A DNA stretch of 10,683 nt from JBBTDV01 sp038042605 (GTDB lineage: Bacteria; Bdellovibrionota; UBA1018): positions 1 to 10,683 of the forward strand of contig CAYHPW010000077.1 of assembly GCA_964358645.1 (NCBI GenBank). Reading direction: 5' to 3'. A program made the translations under genes and the position numbers. Each line of letters opens with the position of its first letter. Positions within the stretch are counted from its first letter, which is position 1. Under the pieces are notes generated by a model. It was not told where the DNA came from, ran no database searches, and saw only the letters and a program-made list of their open reading frames with translations. Shown here one piece after another: positions 1 through 7,553 of the stretch.

Positions 1-17
1 CTAAAGAAAATTCTTTT

Positions 18-47
18 AAAAAACCCGCTAAACTGAGTTTTTCCGGG
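18..47 (-). terminator. Intrinsic terminator of the inositol-phosphate synthase gene
   Basis: Read on the minus strand, a nested stem (CCCG/CGGG outside, AAACT/AGTTT inside, one-base loop) is followed at once by six T residues. It begins six bases after the stop codon of the synthase gene, the classic layout of a Rho-independent terminator. The plus-strand side has no matching T-run, so it acts on minus-strand transcripts. Confidence 0.75.
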
Positions 48-52
48 GCCTG

Positions 53-1399
53 TTAGCTGCTTTCGCCTTCGTCCACGCCGTAATAAGTCAAGCCAAGATG
101 ATTGATAAGCTCTTCATTGGTGAAGAACCTTAGCGTGTTTTCAAGCTTAAGTAACTGGACCGATAAATCATGCTCCGGCGAAAGACCTTGCTTCACAACA
201 GGGGCCTTGAAATAAAATGACAGCCATTCCTGAATACCACGCATCCCTGCACGGCCTGCTAGATCCATGAAAAGCGCCAGATCAAGAACAATCGGTGCAG
301 CTAATATTGAGTCGCGGCAAAGGAAGTTCACCTTTATCTGCATCGGATACCCAAGCCATCCGACGATATCAATGTTATCCCAACCCTCTTTGTTATCTCC
401 ACGCGGGGGATAATAATTTATACGCACCACATGACATATGTCTTTGTAAAGCTCAGGATAAAGCTCGGCTGATAAAATATCAGTCAGCACCCCGGTTTTT
501 GAAACTTCTTTTGATTTAAACGAACCCGGATCATCTAAAACTTCACCGTCGCGGTTACCAAGAATATTAGTGCTGTACCACCCAGCGACACCAAGCTGCC
601 TGTTTCGCAAGCCTGGCGCAATCACGGTCTTTAAAAGCGTCTGGCCGGTTTTAAAATCCGAACCGCAAATCGGTGTTGCCATTTCCTGCGCGAGCTCCTG
701 AAGACATGGCATTTCCACTGAAACATTTGGTGAGCCGTTGGCGTAAGGGATCCGTTCACGAAGTGCCGCGTAAGTGTATATCTGTGACGGAGCAATTGCT
801 GGATCGTTGTTCTTAAGGCCTTCTTCAAATATCTTTAGCGACTTATGGACTTCGGTGGGCGGAGTATAAACTTCAGTTGAAGCGCACCAAACCATCACCG
901 CCCTGGAACATCCGTTAGCTTTTATGAAATTACGGATATCTTGCCTGAGCTGCTCAGCCAGGTCCATTTTGTTTTTGCCCTTTTTCACATTCGGGCCATC
1001 AAGGCGCTTTACAAAATCACGATTAAACACAGCCGACATCGGTGTGATCCTAGAAAGCGGCTCTTTCAGACTTTCAACTAGATTTTTCTCAAGTACTTGG
1101 GCGTGCGTCGCTGCTTCATATGCGTTCTCAGGGAAAATATCCCAGCCACCAAACACGATGTCATCCAACGAAGCCAGCGGAACAAGCTCATTTACTTTCT
1201 TAATACGCCTTTCAGTTCTCTTGCCTAATCTTAGCTTTCCCATCTGCGTGTAAGATCCGATCGGCTTCGCAATCCCGCGCTTAACGGCTTCAACACCTGC
1301 ATAAAAAGTAGTCGCCACAGCGCCCATGCCTGGCGTAAGAACGGCAAGTTTGCCACTTGCTGGCTTAATATCAGATACACTCTTGTTAATTGTTGTCAT
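53..1399 (-). CDS. Inositol-3-phosphate synthase (myo-inositol-1-phosphate synthase)
   Basis: Converts glucose 6-phosphate to 1L-myo-inositol 1-phosphate through an NAD-dependent oxidation, intramolecular aldol closure and reduction; a cytosolic enzyme and the first step of inositol synthesis. The 448 residues match the usual bacterial length. Near the N-terminus the nucleotide-binding loop reads GMGAVAT (about residues 24-30). The stretch NILGNRDG (about 278-285), followed by SKEVSK (about 296-301), is the conserved NAD/active-site block. The later block with IKVNFLCRDS (about residues 355-363) carries the conserved lysine and aspartate, followed by the helix APIVLDLALFMDLA. The start is well supported by AAGGAG nine bases upstream. 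A terminator follows the stop, so the gene is the last of its transcript. Product use is not visible here; family knowledge suggests inositol phospholipids or inositol-derived solutes. Family assignment is secure. Confidence 0.93.
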   Translation of the reverse strand: MTTINKSVSDIKPASGKLAVLTPGMGAVATTFYAGVEAVKRGIAKPIGSYTQMGKLRLGKRTERRIKKVNELVPLASLDDIVFGGWDIFPENAYEAATHAQVLEKNLVESLKEPLSRITPMSAVFNRDFVKRLDGPNVKKGKNKMDLAEQLRQDIRNFIKANGCSRAVMVWCASTEVYTPPTEVHKSLKIFEEGLKNNDPAIAPSQIYTYAALRERIPYANGSPNVSVEMPCLQELAQEMATPICGSDFKTGQTLLKTVIAPGLRNRQLGVAGWYSTNILGNRDGEVLDDPGSFKSKEVSKTGVLTDILSAELYPELYKDICHVVRINYYPPRGDNKEGWDNIDIVGWLGYPMQIKVNFLCRDSILAAPIVLDLALFMDLAGRAGMRGIQEWLSFYFKAPVVKQGLSPEHDLSVQLLKLENTLRFFTNEELINHLGLTYYGVDEGESS

Positions 1400-1408
1400 A
1401 TGGAACAG

Positions 1409-1414
1409 CTCCTT
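1409..1414 (-). promoter_or_regulatory. Ribosome binding site of the inositol-phosphate synthase gene
   Basis: On the minus strand AAGGAG lies nine bases before the ATG. It is the clearest Shine-Dalgarno sequence in the window; most other genes here have weak ones or none. Confidence 0.75.
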
Positions 1415-1677
1415 TTCTGGCTTTGTAAGCAGATGGCCGTTTTAGTCCAGCAAGTTTAATTAAGCAAGCGCCATAGTGATGATGGCTGTAGGCTAAAACC
1501 GAGATAACCAAGGATTCCAACCAGCGGTGAAAATGAGATTAGTTTTTCTATGGTCGGCGAAGAATGTCTTTTGCGTAAATGTGGCATACCCATTGATTTT
1601 GCAATAGAATGTCAAAAACATCGATACCTATTGAAATCGACAGAGATAGTCAAAACACATATGTGATAAAAAAGCCA
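1415..1677. other. Intergenic region between the synthase and oxidoreductase genes
   Basis: No convincing gene. A minus-strand frame of 45 codons (1456-1593, starting MGMPHLRKRH and ending LWRLLN) is open, but it has no ribosome binding site and no recognisable similarity, and it overlaps the possible synthase promoter. A ten-base palindrome CACATATGTG at 1656-1665 lies just after the oxidoreductase stop. On the minus strand it is followed by TTTT, so it may be a weak terminator of that gene. Confidence 0.4.
1439..1467 (-). promoter_or_regulatory. Possible sigma70-like promoter for the inositol-phosphate synthase gene
   Basis: On the minus strand TTGCTT (plus positions 1462-1467) is separated by 17 bases from TAAAAC (1439-1444). 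The -35 matches the consensus at three of six positions and the -10 at four of six, with ideal spacing, and it lies about 40 bases before the start codon. The match is modest and could be chance. Confidence 0.3.
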
Positions 1678-2781
1678 TCAAACCGGCGTGCTGGTCTCCA
1701 GAGCCAGCTCACGACAACCCTCCCCGGCTGATAGATATGCCTTGGAAATAAGCTGGATACACAGCCAGGACTCCCGCGTCTCCTTGCCTACAAAGTCACC
1801 AGCGTCAATCGCGGTCTTAAACTGGTCAAACAATGAATTAAACCAGCTTACGTGGCTTGCATCCATCCAGTGTGACGCGATGGATTTTTTTTCAACATCC
1901 CACTTAACCGCTCCCTGTGCTACATCCGGCCCAGCGGTCCCACGCATAACCGCTATCTGCATATCATCATCATCCACAGTAATAGCGCCATGCTCGCCTT
2001 GAATGGTATAAATCACCTTGCGCACGCCGGCTGTCCAGGTGAGATGGCAATGGGCATGTCCGTTTGGAAATGTGAGAACGGTCGAGAAATTATCTTCCGT
2101 GTCGTATTTTGCTGGCTCGAGGTTCGACATCTTAGCGGTGACCAGCGTCGGGTATGACTTCATCCATTCAAATGTCAGGTAAAAAGTATGACTCCCGTGA
2201 TCCATAGCGATTCCTCCGCCGCCATACTTGCGCTCTCGCCGCCAATGTGTTTTCCATTCCGTAACGCCCTTTGCATGCGTGTTCCTGAAAGTATTCAACG
2301 TTACGGAGCGCACTCTGCCGATCCGGCCGCTTTCGATAATATCCGTAATAGCCCTGACAACCGGTGCATGCTTGTAGTTGTGGCAGGGGAACAAGACACG
2401 CTTTGTGCTTTTTGCGTGGCTAAGCATGGAGGTGGCTTCATCAAGCGTGGTCGCAAGTGGCTTCTCGCAAAGTACGTGCAGCCCGCGATACAGCGCCGCA
2501 TGCGTAATCGCCGCATGATCGCAGGGAGGAGTTGAAACATCGACGAAATCCAGTCCCTCTCCTTCCACACTCAGCAGTGCGCGATAATCAGAGTAAATCC
2601 TTGCCTTCGGTAAAACTTCCTGGGCCAGGGCCCTGCGTGCTTCACAGACATCAGCAATGGCGACTATCTCGACATCTCCGCAGGCTTTTGCCCTTTCCAA
2701 ATAAGCAGGCACATGGCCTTTGCCTGAAATAAAACCATACCCAATAACCGCGCCTCTTAACTTTCTCGAATCTGTGTGCAT
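1678..2781 (-). CDS. Gfo/Idh/MocA-family NAD(P)-dependent oxidoreductase
   Basis: Predicted cytosolic dehydrogenase acting on a sugar, inositol or similar polyol with NAD(P). The 367 residues are typical of the family. The N-terminal Rossmann fold opens with VIGYGFIS (about residues 12-19). The strand VDVSTPP (about 80-86) and the hallmark CEKPLATT (about 105-112), whose lysine is the family's catalytic/cofactor lysine, follow. The C-terminal substrate domain has GGGGIAMDHGSH (about 187-198), with the aspartate and histidines where the family's active site lies. The start ATG has no clear Shine-Dalgarno sequence. It lies upstream of, and on the same strand as, the inositol-phosphate synthase gene, which suggests but does not prove an inositol- or sugar-related substrate such as that of inositol 2-dehydrogenase or scyllo-inositol dehydrogenase. 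Family certain, substrate unknown. Confidence 0.88.
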   Translation of the reverse strand: MHTDSRKLRGAVIGYGFISGKGHVPAYLERAKACGDVEIVAIADVCEARRALAQEVLPKARIYSDYRALLSVEGEGLDFVDVSTPPCDHAAITHAALYRGLHVLCEKPLATTLDEATSMLSHAKSTKRVLFPCHNYKHAPVVRAITDIIESGRIGRVRSVTLNTFRNTHAKGVTEWKTHWRRERKYGGGGIAMDHGSHTFYLTFEWMKSYPTLVTAKMSNLEPAKYDTEDNFSTVLTFPNGHAHCHLTWTAGVRKVIYTIQGEHGAITVDDDDMQIAVMRGTAGPDVAQGAVKWDVEKKSIASHWMDASHVSWFNSLFDQFKTAIDAGDFVGKETRESWLCIQLISKAYLSAGEGCRELALETSTPV

Positions 2782-2874
2782 ATTCAGGGCTTTTATCGCA
2801 CGGCTGGTGTTTGCACAACAGGTTACATGCGCCGCTTAATGCATTGGGCAGGCTGCTTGCATTTTAATAAACCG

Positions 2875-4230
2875 TCACTCATTTATCTCTGTTTGCCAAA
2901 TTTGGTTGTCATCAATATATTTAGTGCCTGAAACTGCGAAGTCCCCGCTAATAAATTGATTGGTTTGATATATCGGGGCTTCTACCCAGATCGCGGAGGG
3001 TATGCCCATATCGATAGACGGAGGGCTTAATGGAATATCGCGAGCCTGTTCCCAGTTGATCGTTGTTCCTGGCTGCGGACGTTTTAATTCTAGAAGCTTT
3101 ACACCACCGTTGTGAAAATCACCGCCGGTTTTGCGATATGCTCCTTTAACGACAAAAAACCTTCCTGAGTTTGTATATATGAATCGCGCCCTGTAACCGT
3201 TTTCAAATAAAGCTATAGAAGCCGTGTGCCCACTCCAGCTATCAGCGGCCGGGCGAAAAAAATATGCTGAACCGCCTTCGTTAGTCATGGCCAAGGCATG
3301 GACATCCTTGCTGGTTGGGTCAACCCATATGTCTGCCTCATGCCAAACCTGAATGCCAAGATCTGGCGTGCTTAGGATATCGTTTATTGGCAATTTACTA
3401 CCTATTTTAAGTTTGGCAGCCAAAACATAGTCTTTATGTCTTTCCTGATCACTGCCAGGGCGTGATGCTGACTGGTATTTGCCTGTGATCATGTGCCCAA
3501 GTATCTCGAGATGATCATTATCCGCGAAGGCCGAATGGATATATGAAATATAATTATAAGGAGCAAGTGACGTCACCACAGGGCCGTTCCAGCCTGAACC
3601 GTAGTTATAGATGTAATAAAAATCCCCGGCTGCGCCATCGTCACCGACTTTGGTCCACCAAACGGTTTTCATTTTAGAACGTGATACTGCTGCACCAATA
3701 TAATTAGAGTTGTTTGGCGTATTATAGACTCTGCCGCTGATCATAACCGGTCGGCAGGTCCCTTTGTTTTTTTGGGTGTACCAATAGCATTCTTCAAGGC
3801 GGTTTTTAGAAACATTAATGCCATAGGAAAAAACAGTGTTACCCACCATGACAGTTGCAACATTTTGCTGGACACAACTGGGCAGTTTGTTGCTGCCACT
3901 GAGCTTCCATGTATTGCCATGCAGTTTATAATAGCTGATGGCCTTGTTATGATAGACCTCATCGCCACGATCTATCGCAAACCACAAATTGTTATCCTGG
4001 GCGCGCATAATCCCGCGCAGGTGCGGACCCCAGCCGCCGCTCATTGCACCAGGCCTGTCTGACATACATGGGTTTGAAGTACCAGAGTCTTTGGACGCGT
4101 CACGTCTGTTTGACTTGGTGATCAGGCGGAACTCCAATGGTTTAACCACGCGGTCTGTTGCTTGATTAGAGCCAGCAACCGACGGCCAAGCTATAATGGA
4201 CGCAATAAAATATAGATAAATTAAGTTCAT
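2875..4230 (-). CDS. Exported protein of unknown function
   Basis: A 451-residue protein I do not recognise. The first 19 residues form a hydrophobic signal sequence ending in SVA, a good signal peptidase I site before GSNQ. It lacks the usual lysine or arginine in its n-region, and there is no lipobox cysteine, so the product is probably secreted or periplasmic. The mature part has no further membrane segments. It is rich in Trp, Tyr, Gly and Asn and has recurrent short beta-like units (for example NNLWFAIDRGDEVYHN, AYFFRPAADSW, GRFFVVKGAY), which hints at a beta-propeller or BNR-like fold; this is inference only. The ribosome binding site is weak. A TIGR02147-type regulator gene lies 161 bases upstream on the same strand. 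An internal 70-base stretch has a decayed copy near 10138-10207, so a second copy of this family once stood close by. Confidence 0.8.
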   Translation of the reverse strand: MNLIYLYFIASIIAWPSVAGSNQATDRVVKPLEFRLITKSNRRDASKDSGTSNPCMSDRPGAMSGGWGPHLRGIMRAQDNNLWFAIDRGDEVYHNKAISYYKLHGNTWKLSGSNKLPSCVQQNVATVMVGNTVFSYGINVSKNRLEECYWYTQKNKGTCRPVMISGRVYNTPNNSNYIGAAVSRSKMKTVWWTKVGDDGAAGDFYYIYNYGSGWNGPVVTSLAPYNYISYIHSAFADNDHLEILGHMITGKYQSASRPGSDQERHKDYVLAAKLKIGSKLPINDILSTPDLGIQVWHEADIWVDPTSKDVHALAMTNEGGSAYFFRPAADSWSGHTASIALFENGYRARFIYTNSGRFFVVKGAYRKTGGDFHNGGVKLLELKRPQPGTTINWEQARDIPLSPPSIDMGIPSAIWVEAPIYQTNQFISGDFAVSGTKYIDDNQIWQTEINE

Positions 4231-4391
4231 ATCTACTTTTCGGCCTATTACCTATTAAAGATGAGTACCAAACCTGTAGCCTGTGGCCTTTCTTCATTTG
4301 TTGCTCAAGAAACGCTGAAGCAAGCTTGCAGAGCTTGAACTCGCGCATTTAGCGGCTAATTGCAAGAATTTTACACTGGGATTAAAATTAC

Positions 4392-5201
4392 TTAATTCGC
4401 TTTAAACCAATCCAAACAGAAGGCAGCAACCGTTTCTTCTTTGGAGGCTTTCAGCAGCGGTTCCATTTTCTCAAGGGTTTCTAGAAAGGTTTCACGTATT
4501 TTTACAAAGTCGCTCTCTGAAAGAGTAAATACACCGGAATAATGAAGATCAGATTTAAGTGGAAAATCAAGAGATGTGATGGATTTCACCCTCCAATTAA
4601 TATGATGCTTTCTGACAAACGGTGAATCCTTATTCAAATGAATGCGCCGCTCTCCGATGCCATATTCCGTCCCATGTCGCTTAGCCAGGCCTGATTTGAC
4701 TAGAAACTCTAGAACATCCTGGACGGACTTAAGCGGAATGCCTAAGCGTGAAGATAAGGCTGCAGCAGTCTGAGTTTTTTGCAGCGACAACGCAACATGT
4801 ATTGCAGCATAGTGCCAGCCATCGTAGTAAATGGCCTGGTCCTCAAAGCTGAGTTCACTGCGGACCTCTATCCGCTCTTCCACTCTGCTGCGCCGTTCTT
4901 GAATTTCGGCAATCTGCGCTCGGTAGTAATCCTTCAGGGCCTTGCTCCCCGCGCGGCCATAGTGAATCAGGAGCATAAGGAAGTGGCTTTCAGGTCCTGT
5001 CAGGTTCAAAAATGGACCAATTTTTACCGCATGCTCCAAACTAAAATCCACTTTTCCGGCGAGAACCTGTGAAACAAATGCCGTTTGACAGCCTAGATGA
5101 TGAGCAAGCCTACTTCGCGCCCCGCGAGGCGGAGAGAGCTCGTCCAAAGCCTGGTTAAGGTAAATGCGATAATTATCAAAACTAAATATTGATTTCTTCA
5201 T
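4392..5201 (-). CDS. TIGR02147/DUF4423-family transcriptional regulator
   Basis: A probable DNA-binding regulator of the TIGR02147 family, known mainly from Fibrobacter, Bdellovibrio and their relatives; the 269 residues fit the family. The N-terminal block has the family opening (FSFDNYRIYL, about 7-16) and a Cro/XRE-like helix-turn-helix (about 29-65, including ARSRLAHHLGCQTAFVSQVL). A charged helix, possibly coiled coil, follows at about 95-115. A winged-helix-like part at about 145-185 (SSRLGIPLKSVQDVLEFLVKSGL) leads into the conserved block HLNKDSPFVRKHHINWR (about 188-204). The ATG has no clear Shine-Dalgarno sequence. Genes of this family often stand next to genes for exported proteins, and here the exported-protein gene follows at once on the same strand, so local control is plausible. 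Its ligand and targets are unknown. Confidence 0.85.
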   Translation of the reverse strand: MKKSIFSFDNYRIYLNQALDELSPPRGARSRLAHHLGCQTAFVSQVLAGKVDFSLEHAVKIGPFLNLTGPESHFLMLLIHYGRAGSKALKDYYRAQIAEIQERRSRVEERIEVRSELSFEDQAIYYDGWHYAAIHVALSLQKTQTAAALSSRLGIPLKSVQDVLEFLVKSGLAKRHGTEYGIGERRIHLNKDSPFVRKHHINWRVKSITSLDFPLKSDLHYSGVFTLSESDFVKIRETFLETLEKMEPLLKASKEETVAAFCLDWFKAN

Positions 5202-5273
5202 AGTAAAGAATATTGAAAAAGCAATAAAGCCTGGCTGGAGATAAATTCTGGCCGGTTTTTTTTAGCAGACTCT

Positions 5274-5317
5274 AAAACAAGAACAAATGTTTCAACTTGA
5301 TCAAGAACATGTGCTTG
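5274..5317 (-). terminator. Probable terminator of the AAA_14/DUF4143 ATPase gene
   Basis: On the minus strand, 13 bases after the ATPase stop, an imperfect hairpin begins with CAAG and closes with CTTG. Its inner arms ACATGTT and AACATTTGT pair with a two-base bulge, and it is followed by TTTT. The loop holds the ten-base palindrome CTTGATCAAG (5296-5305), which could alternatively be an operator for the regulator gene downstream. The T-run is short, hence only moderate confidence. Confidence 0.45.
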
Positions 5318-5330
5318 TATCAACACAATC

Positions 5331-6452
5331 TCATACAAACTCGTTCAGAAAAACCAGTGCGGGCAAAGCCTCGATCCCATCTCGACTGACGAACTGCTTG
5401 CCGGACCTGTAATCGACCTGCACGCAACGGCACCGTGGAAACTTTCTCTTGAAATAGATCAACGGCTTGCTGATATCTTTACTCTTTACCTTGCATTCAA
5501 CCGCTAAAATCGGCTCAGTCTTGTGAGTAACCACTAAATCTACTTCCCGTTCCTCAAGATCCCTCATGAACCGAAGCTCATAGACCAGGCCTTCGACATC
5601 CTGCTGGAATTGGACCCACTTCAAAAGGTGCAACGCGACTAAATTCTCAAACCGAGCGCCTTCATCCTCTACGAGCGCCCAGTCGTAATGATAGTGCTTT
5701 GACTCCTTCTTAACCGCTTTGATATTGGCTGCCCCGAAAGGATATACCCTGAAAATGGTATAAGTGTTCTCAAATGCCTGAAGCCAGCGTTTGACGGTCA
5801 AATGCGCCACATCGAGATCCTCTCTTAAGGAGTTGATGGATAACGGGCTTGCAACCAGTTCTGGCAGTCGTTCGGCCAATAATTCAAGCTGGCTAAGATC
5901 ACGAAAATTCTCAAGTGGACCGATTTCATCCCTAATGAGACGCGAATGATAATCTCCCCGCCAAATTCGTGCGCTCTTTTCTGAACTCGAGAAATATGGC
6001 TCAGGGAAGCCACCAAGAGTCAGCAACTTAAGAAAGTCGCTTTCTGAAGTTAGCGCGAGCTCCTTCACGGAAAGCGGATTAAGCCTAAAGTGCCGGTATC
6101 TGCCCTGAAGCGAGTCCCCCGCTTTTCTATAATGCTCTAATCTCGCACTGCCGGTGACAATTATCTTCAATCTAGGATTGAACTTATCGAAGTAGCCCTT
6201 AATAAGATTTCGCCAACCCTTCATTTTATGGATCTCGTCGAGCACAACGAGACCGGTCAAACTCGGCAGCTCCTGTTTAAGCAAAGCTCTCTTGTCTTTC
6301 GGGAAATCATAATTCAGATAATAATCGCTTGGCCGCATAAGCGACTTTGCGAGCGTTGTCTTGCCTACCTGCCGAGGACCACTAATCAAGACCATCTTCT
6401 TCGACAGTGCTTGCTTGATATCTGGCACTATATAACGAGATTTCGCTAACAT
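5331..6452 (-). CDS. AAA_14/DUF4143 ATP-binding protein
   Basis: A 373-residue member of the widespread two-domain family with an N-terminal AAA_14 ATPase and a C-terminal DUF4143 domain; its cellular role is not settled in the family. Walker A reads GPRQVGKTT (about residues 25-33), Walker B reads LVVLDEIHK (about 68-76), and the sensor segment is IVTGSARLE (about 98-106). The C-terminal part has EVDLVV followed by AVECK (Asp about 305, Glu about 319, Lys about 321), the arrangement of a PD-(D/E)XK nuclease core typical of DUF4143. The length is full and no key residue is missing. AGGA stands directly against the ATG, too close for a standard ribosome binding site. The gene has its own candidate terminator and an upstream dyad, so it looks like a single-gene unit. 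Such genes are often patchily distributed and mobile; here it borders a zone of gene relics. Confidence 0.9.
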   Translation of the reverse strand: MLAKSRYIVPDIKQALSKKMVLISGPRQVGKTTLAKSLMRPSDYYLNYDFPKDKRALLKQELPSLTGLVVLDEIHKMKGWRNLIKGYFDKFNPRLKIIVTGSARLEHYRKAGDSLQGRYRHFRLNPLSVKELALTSESDFLKLLTLGGFPEPYFSSSEKSARIWRGDYHSRLIRDEIGPLENFRDLSQLELLAERLPELVASPLSINSLREDLDVAHLTVKRWLQAFENTYTIFRVYPFGAANIKAVKKESKHYHYDWALVEDEGARFENLVALHLLKWVQFQQDVEGLVYELRFMRDLEEREVDLVVTHKTEPILAVECKVKSKDISKPLIYFKRKFPRCRCVQVDYRSGKQFVSRDGIEALPALVFLNEFV

Positions 6453-6470
6453 TCCTAAATTTTAACATAC

Positions 6471-6500
6471 ATGTGAATATTTAGTACTACTTTTTCACAT
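6471..6500. promoter_or_regulatory. Thirty-base dyad upstream of the ATPase gene (possible operator)
   Basis: ATGTGAA (6471-6477) and TTCACAT (6494-6500) form a perfect inverted repeat, and the palindrome AGTACT (6483-6488) lies at its centre. Over the full arms nine of twelve positions are symmetric. It sits 19 bases before the ATPase start codon, where a repressor site or part of a promoter would be. No T-run follows on either side, so a terminator is less likely. The binding protein is unknown. Confidence 0.4.
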
Positions 6501-6515
6501 ATATATAAAATCATT

Positions 6516-6881
6516 AGCCCACGGCCAAAGCCTCATGCAACGGCACTAAGGCAAGCATTAGCCCATTCCAGACACACTGACAGCTTTGGTGTTGTTGCCA
6601 GATGTTTCACATTTTTTGGTGCTTCTACATTCCTTGGTATGTCTGCGTTCAGCGGCGTGCTTAGAATTTTACTCAGGGCTGTTTTAAATGTAGTCGCGCT
6701 TAGCGTGCCGATCGATACGGCGCTCGGGCGAATACTTTTCAAGAAATGCATCGAGCCCATCTTCAAAGATGTCTTCAAGTCGTGCTTTAGGAAAACGATA
6801 ACTAAGTATGTCACACACCGGTTTAATCTCATCCATCATCTCAGCACTTGCCGTGAATTAAAAATCAATTCGTGAAATAGT
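6516..6881 (-). pseudogene. Relic of an HNH endonuclease-family gene, central and degraded C-terminal part
   Basis: On the minus strand the frame from 6881 to 6684 reads TISRIDF, a stop (6858-6860), then 57 codons beginning FTASAEMMDEIKPVCDIL and including RLEDIFEDGLDAFLEKYSPERR. This matches the helical segment that precedes the HNH domain in the large HNH-endonuclease family of Bdellovibrio and relatives (pattern: FTAS..., about 20 residues, LE.I...LDALLEK.DPERR). The frame stops at 6684-6686. Beyond that only broken hints remain in shifting frames (for example ADIPRNV, HTKECRS and PLHEALAVG), which may be the remains of the HNH core; I cannot confirm a cysteine/histidine motif. Two other frames here are open for 78-99 codons but look like chance. 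The piece lies downstream of, and in the same direction as, the N-terminal piece at 7554-7760. Family assignment is from memory of family patterns. Confidence 0.6.
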
Positions 6882-7028
6882 TTATGCATGCTGTTGTAGA
6901 GGCGCAGCGCTAAAAAATAAAAGAACTTTTGGCGTTACTACAAATGCATTTTTCTAAAATTTCAGCGAGGAATCAAATTTAAATTTATCCCACGCCTTTT
7001 TCTCATCTGCGTTGTGTCGAGATAATAT

Positions 7029-7538
7029 TCAACTGACCCTATATCGCATCCAAACATTTGGTTCGCGGTAGGTTGCCCTGCGATTCGCTGGATCAACTTC
7101 TAACTTCGCCAAGCCGAGAGGAGGGGTGAATTCCTCCGTTTTATCAAGATCCACACCTAGCCATAGTTTCCATCTTTTAAATGAAGCCGTGATCACTACC
7201 GAATTTTGGCATATATTGAGAAGCTCAGCGCCCAATTCAAGATGAGTCCTAATCCAAGGATCAAATATTCGTCCTCGCTCGTCTGTCATCTTTAAATAAG
7301 CGTCCATCGGTGTGTCGAGGAACTCTTGTTTGCGAGTAGGACGGACAGGCGCCACAACGAGTGGCAATCCATTGCTCTTTGCCAGCCATTTTGCCACTTC
7401 GAGCAAGGATCTTGATAATTTCTGATCCCGACATTCAGGGTGAATGCTCGCTGAGAGGAGGCATAGGGAGTTGTGTTCCAAGTCGCGCGAGTTTGAAATG
7501 CAGGCGTATCTCCAACCATCAGTGAAGCACCCAACGGC
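7029..7538 (-). pseudogene. N-terminally truncated GNAT-like acetyltransferase
   Basis: An open frame of 169 codons runs from a stop at 7539-7541 to 7029. From the TTG at 7479-7481 it gives 150 residues, but the similarity begins earlier, around FTDGWRYACISNSRD, so the TTG is unlikely to be the true start. Visible blocks are LCLLSASIHPECRDQKLS (the acetyl-CoA-binding region of a GNAT fold), LPLVVAPVRPTRK, TPMDAYL, GRIFDPWIRTHLELGAELL and the closing EPNVWMRY. These are characteristic of an uncharacterised GNAT-like family of about 230-250 residues common in Bdellovibrionota and related groups. Roughly the first third is missing: upstream the sequence turns abruptly into a hairpin and then into an HNH-gene fragment. 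No promoter or ribosome binding site is left, so it is probably not expressed as a working enzyme, although the remaining frame is intact. Confidence 0.65.
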
Positions 7539-7551
7539 CTAAAGGCCGGGG
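7530..7551 (-). repeat. Imperfect hairpin resembling an IS200/IS605 right end
   Basis: On the minus strand CGGCC and GGCCG pair around the loop TTTA. An outer CCC/GGG pair is set off by a two-base TT bulge, and TGCTTCAC follows. Subterminal hairpins with a TTTA-type loop and an unpaired T on the 3' arm, followed by a short cleavage site such as TTCAC, are characteristic of IS200/IS605-family ends. No tnpA or tnpB remains beside it. It lies exactly where the HNH-gene fragment ends and the acetyltransferase fragment begins. It could instead be a chance GC-rich hairpin. Confidence 0.35.
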
Positions 7552-7553
7552 CC

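Noticed and set aside
2188..2535. Plus-strand open frame of 115 codons inside the oxidoreductase gene, and similar ones at 924-1253, 1688-2002, 8094-8432 and 8482-8892
   Set aside because: All lie opposite or inside well-supported genes in another frame and show no family features of their own.
4367..4389. Inverted repeat AATTTTA/TAAAATT just after the regulator stop
   Set aside because: The stem is only A-T pairs and no T-run follows on the minus strand, so it cannot be supported as a terminator.
5231..5263. Plus-strand hairpin CTGGC/GCCGG followed by eight T residues
   Set aside because: It looks like a terminator, but no plus-strand gene leads into it; the 15-base loop and a G-T pair make it weak, and it lies in the leader of the minus-strand regulator gene.
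6533..6875. Overlapping open frames of 99 codons (minus, 6533-6832) and 78 codons (plus, 6639-6875)
   Set aside because: The recognisable protein signal in this stretch is the HNH-family segment in a different minus-strand frame (6684-6857); these two show no domain, no ribosome binding site and no plausible composition.
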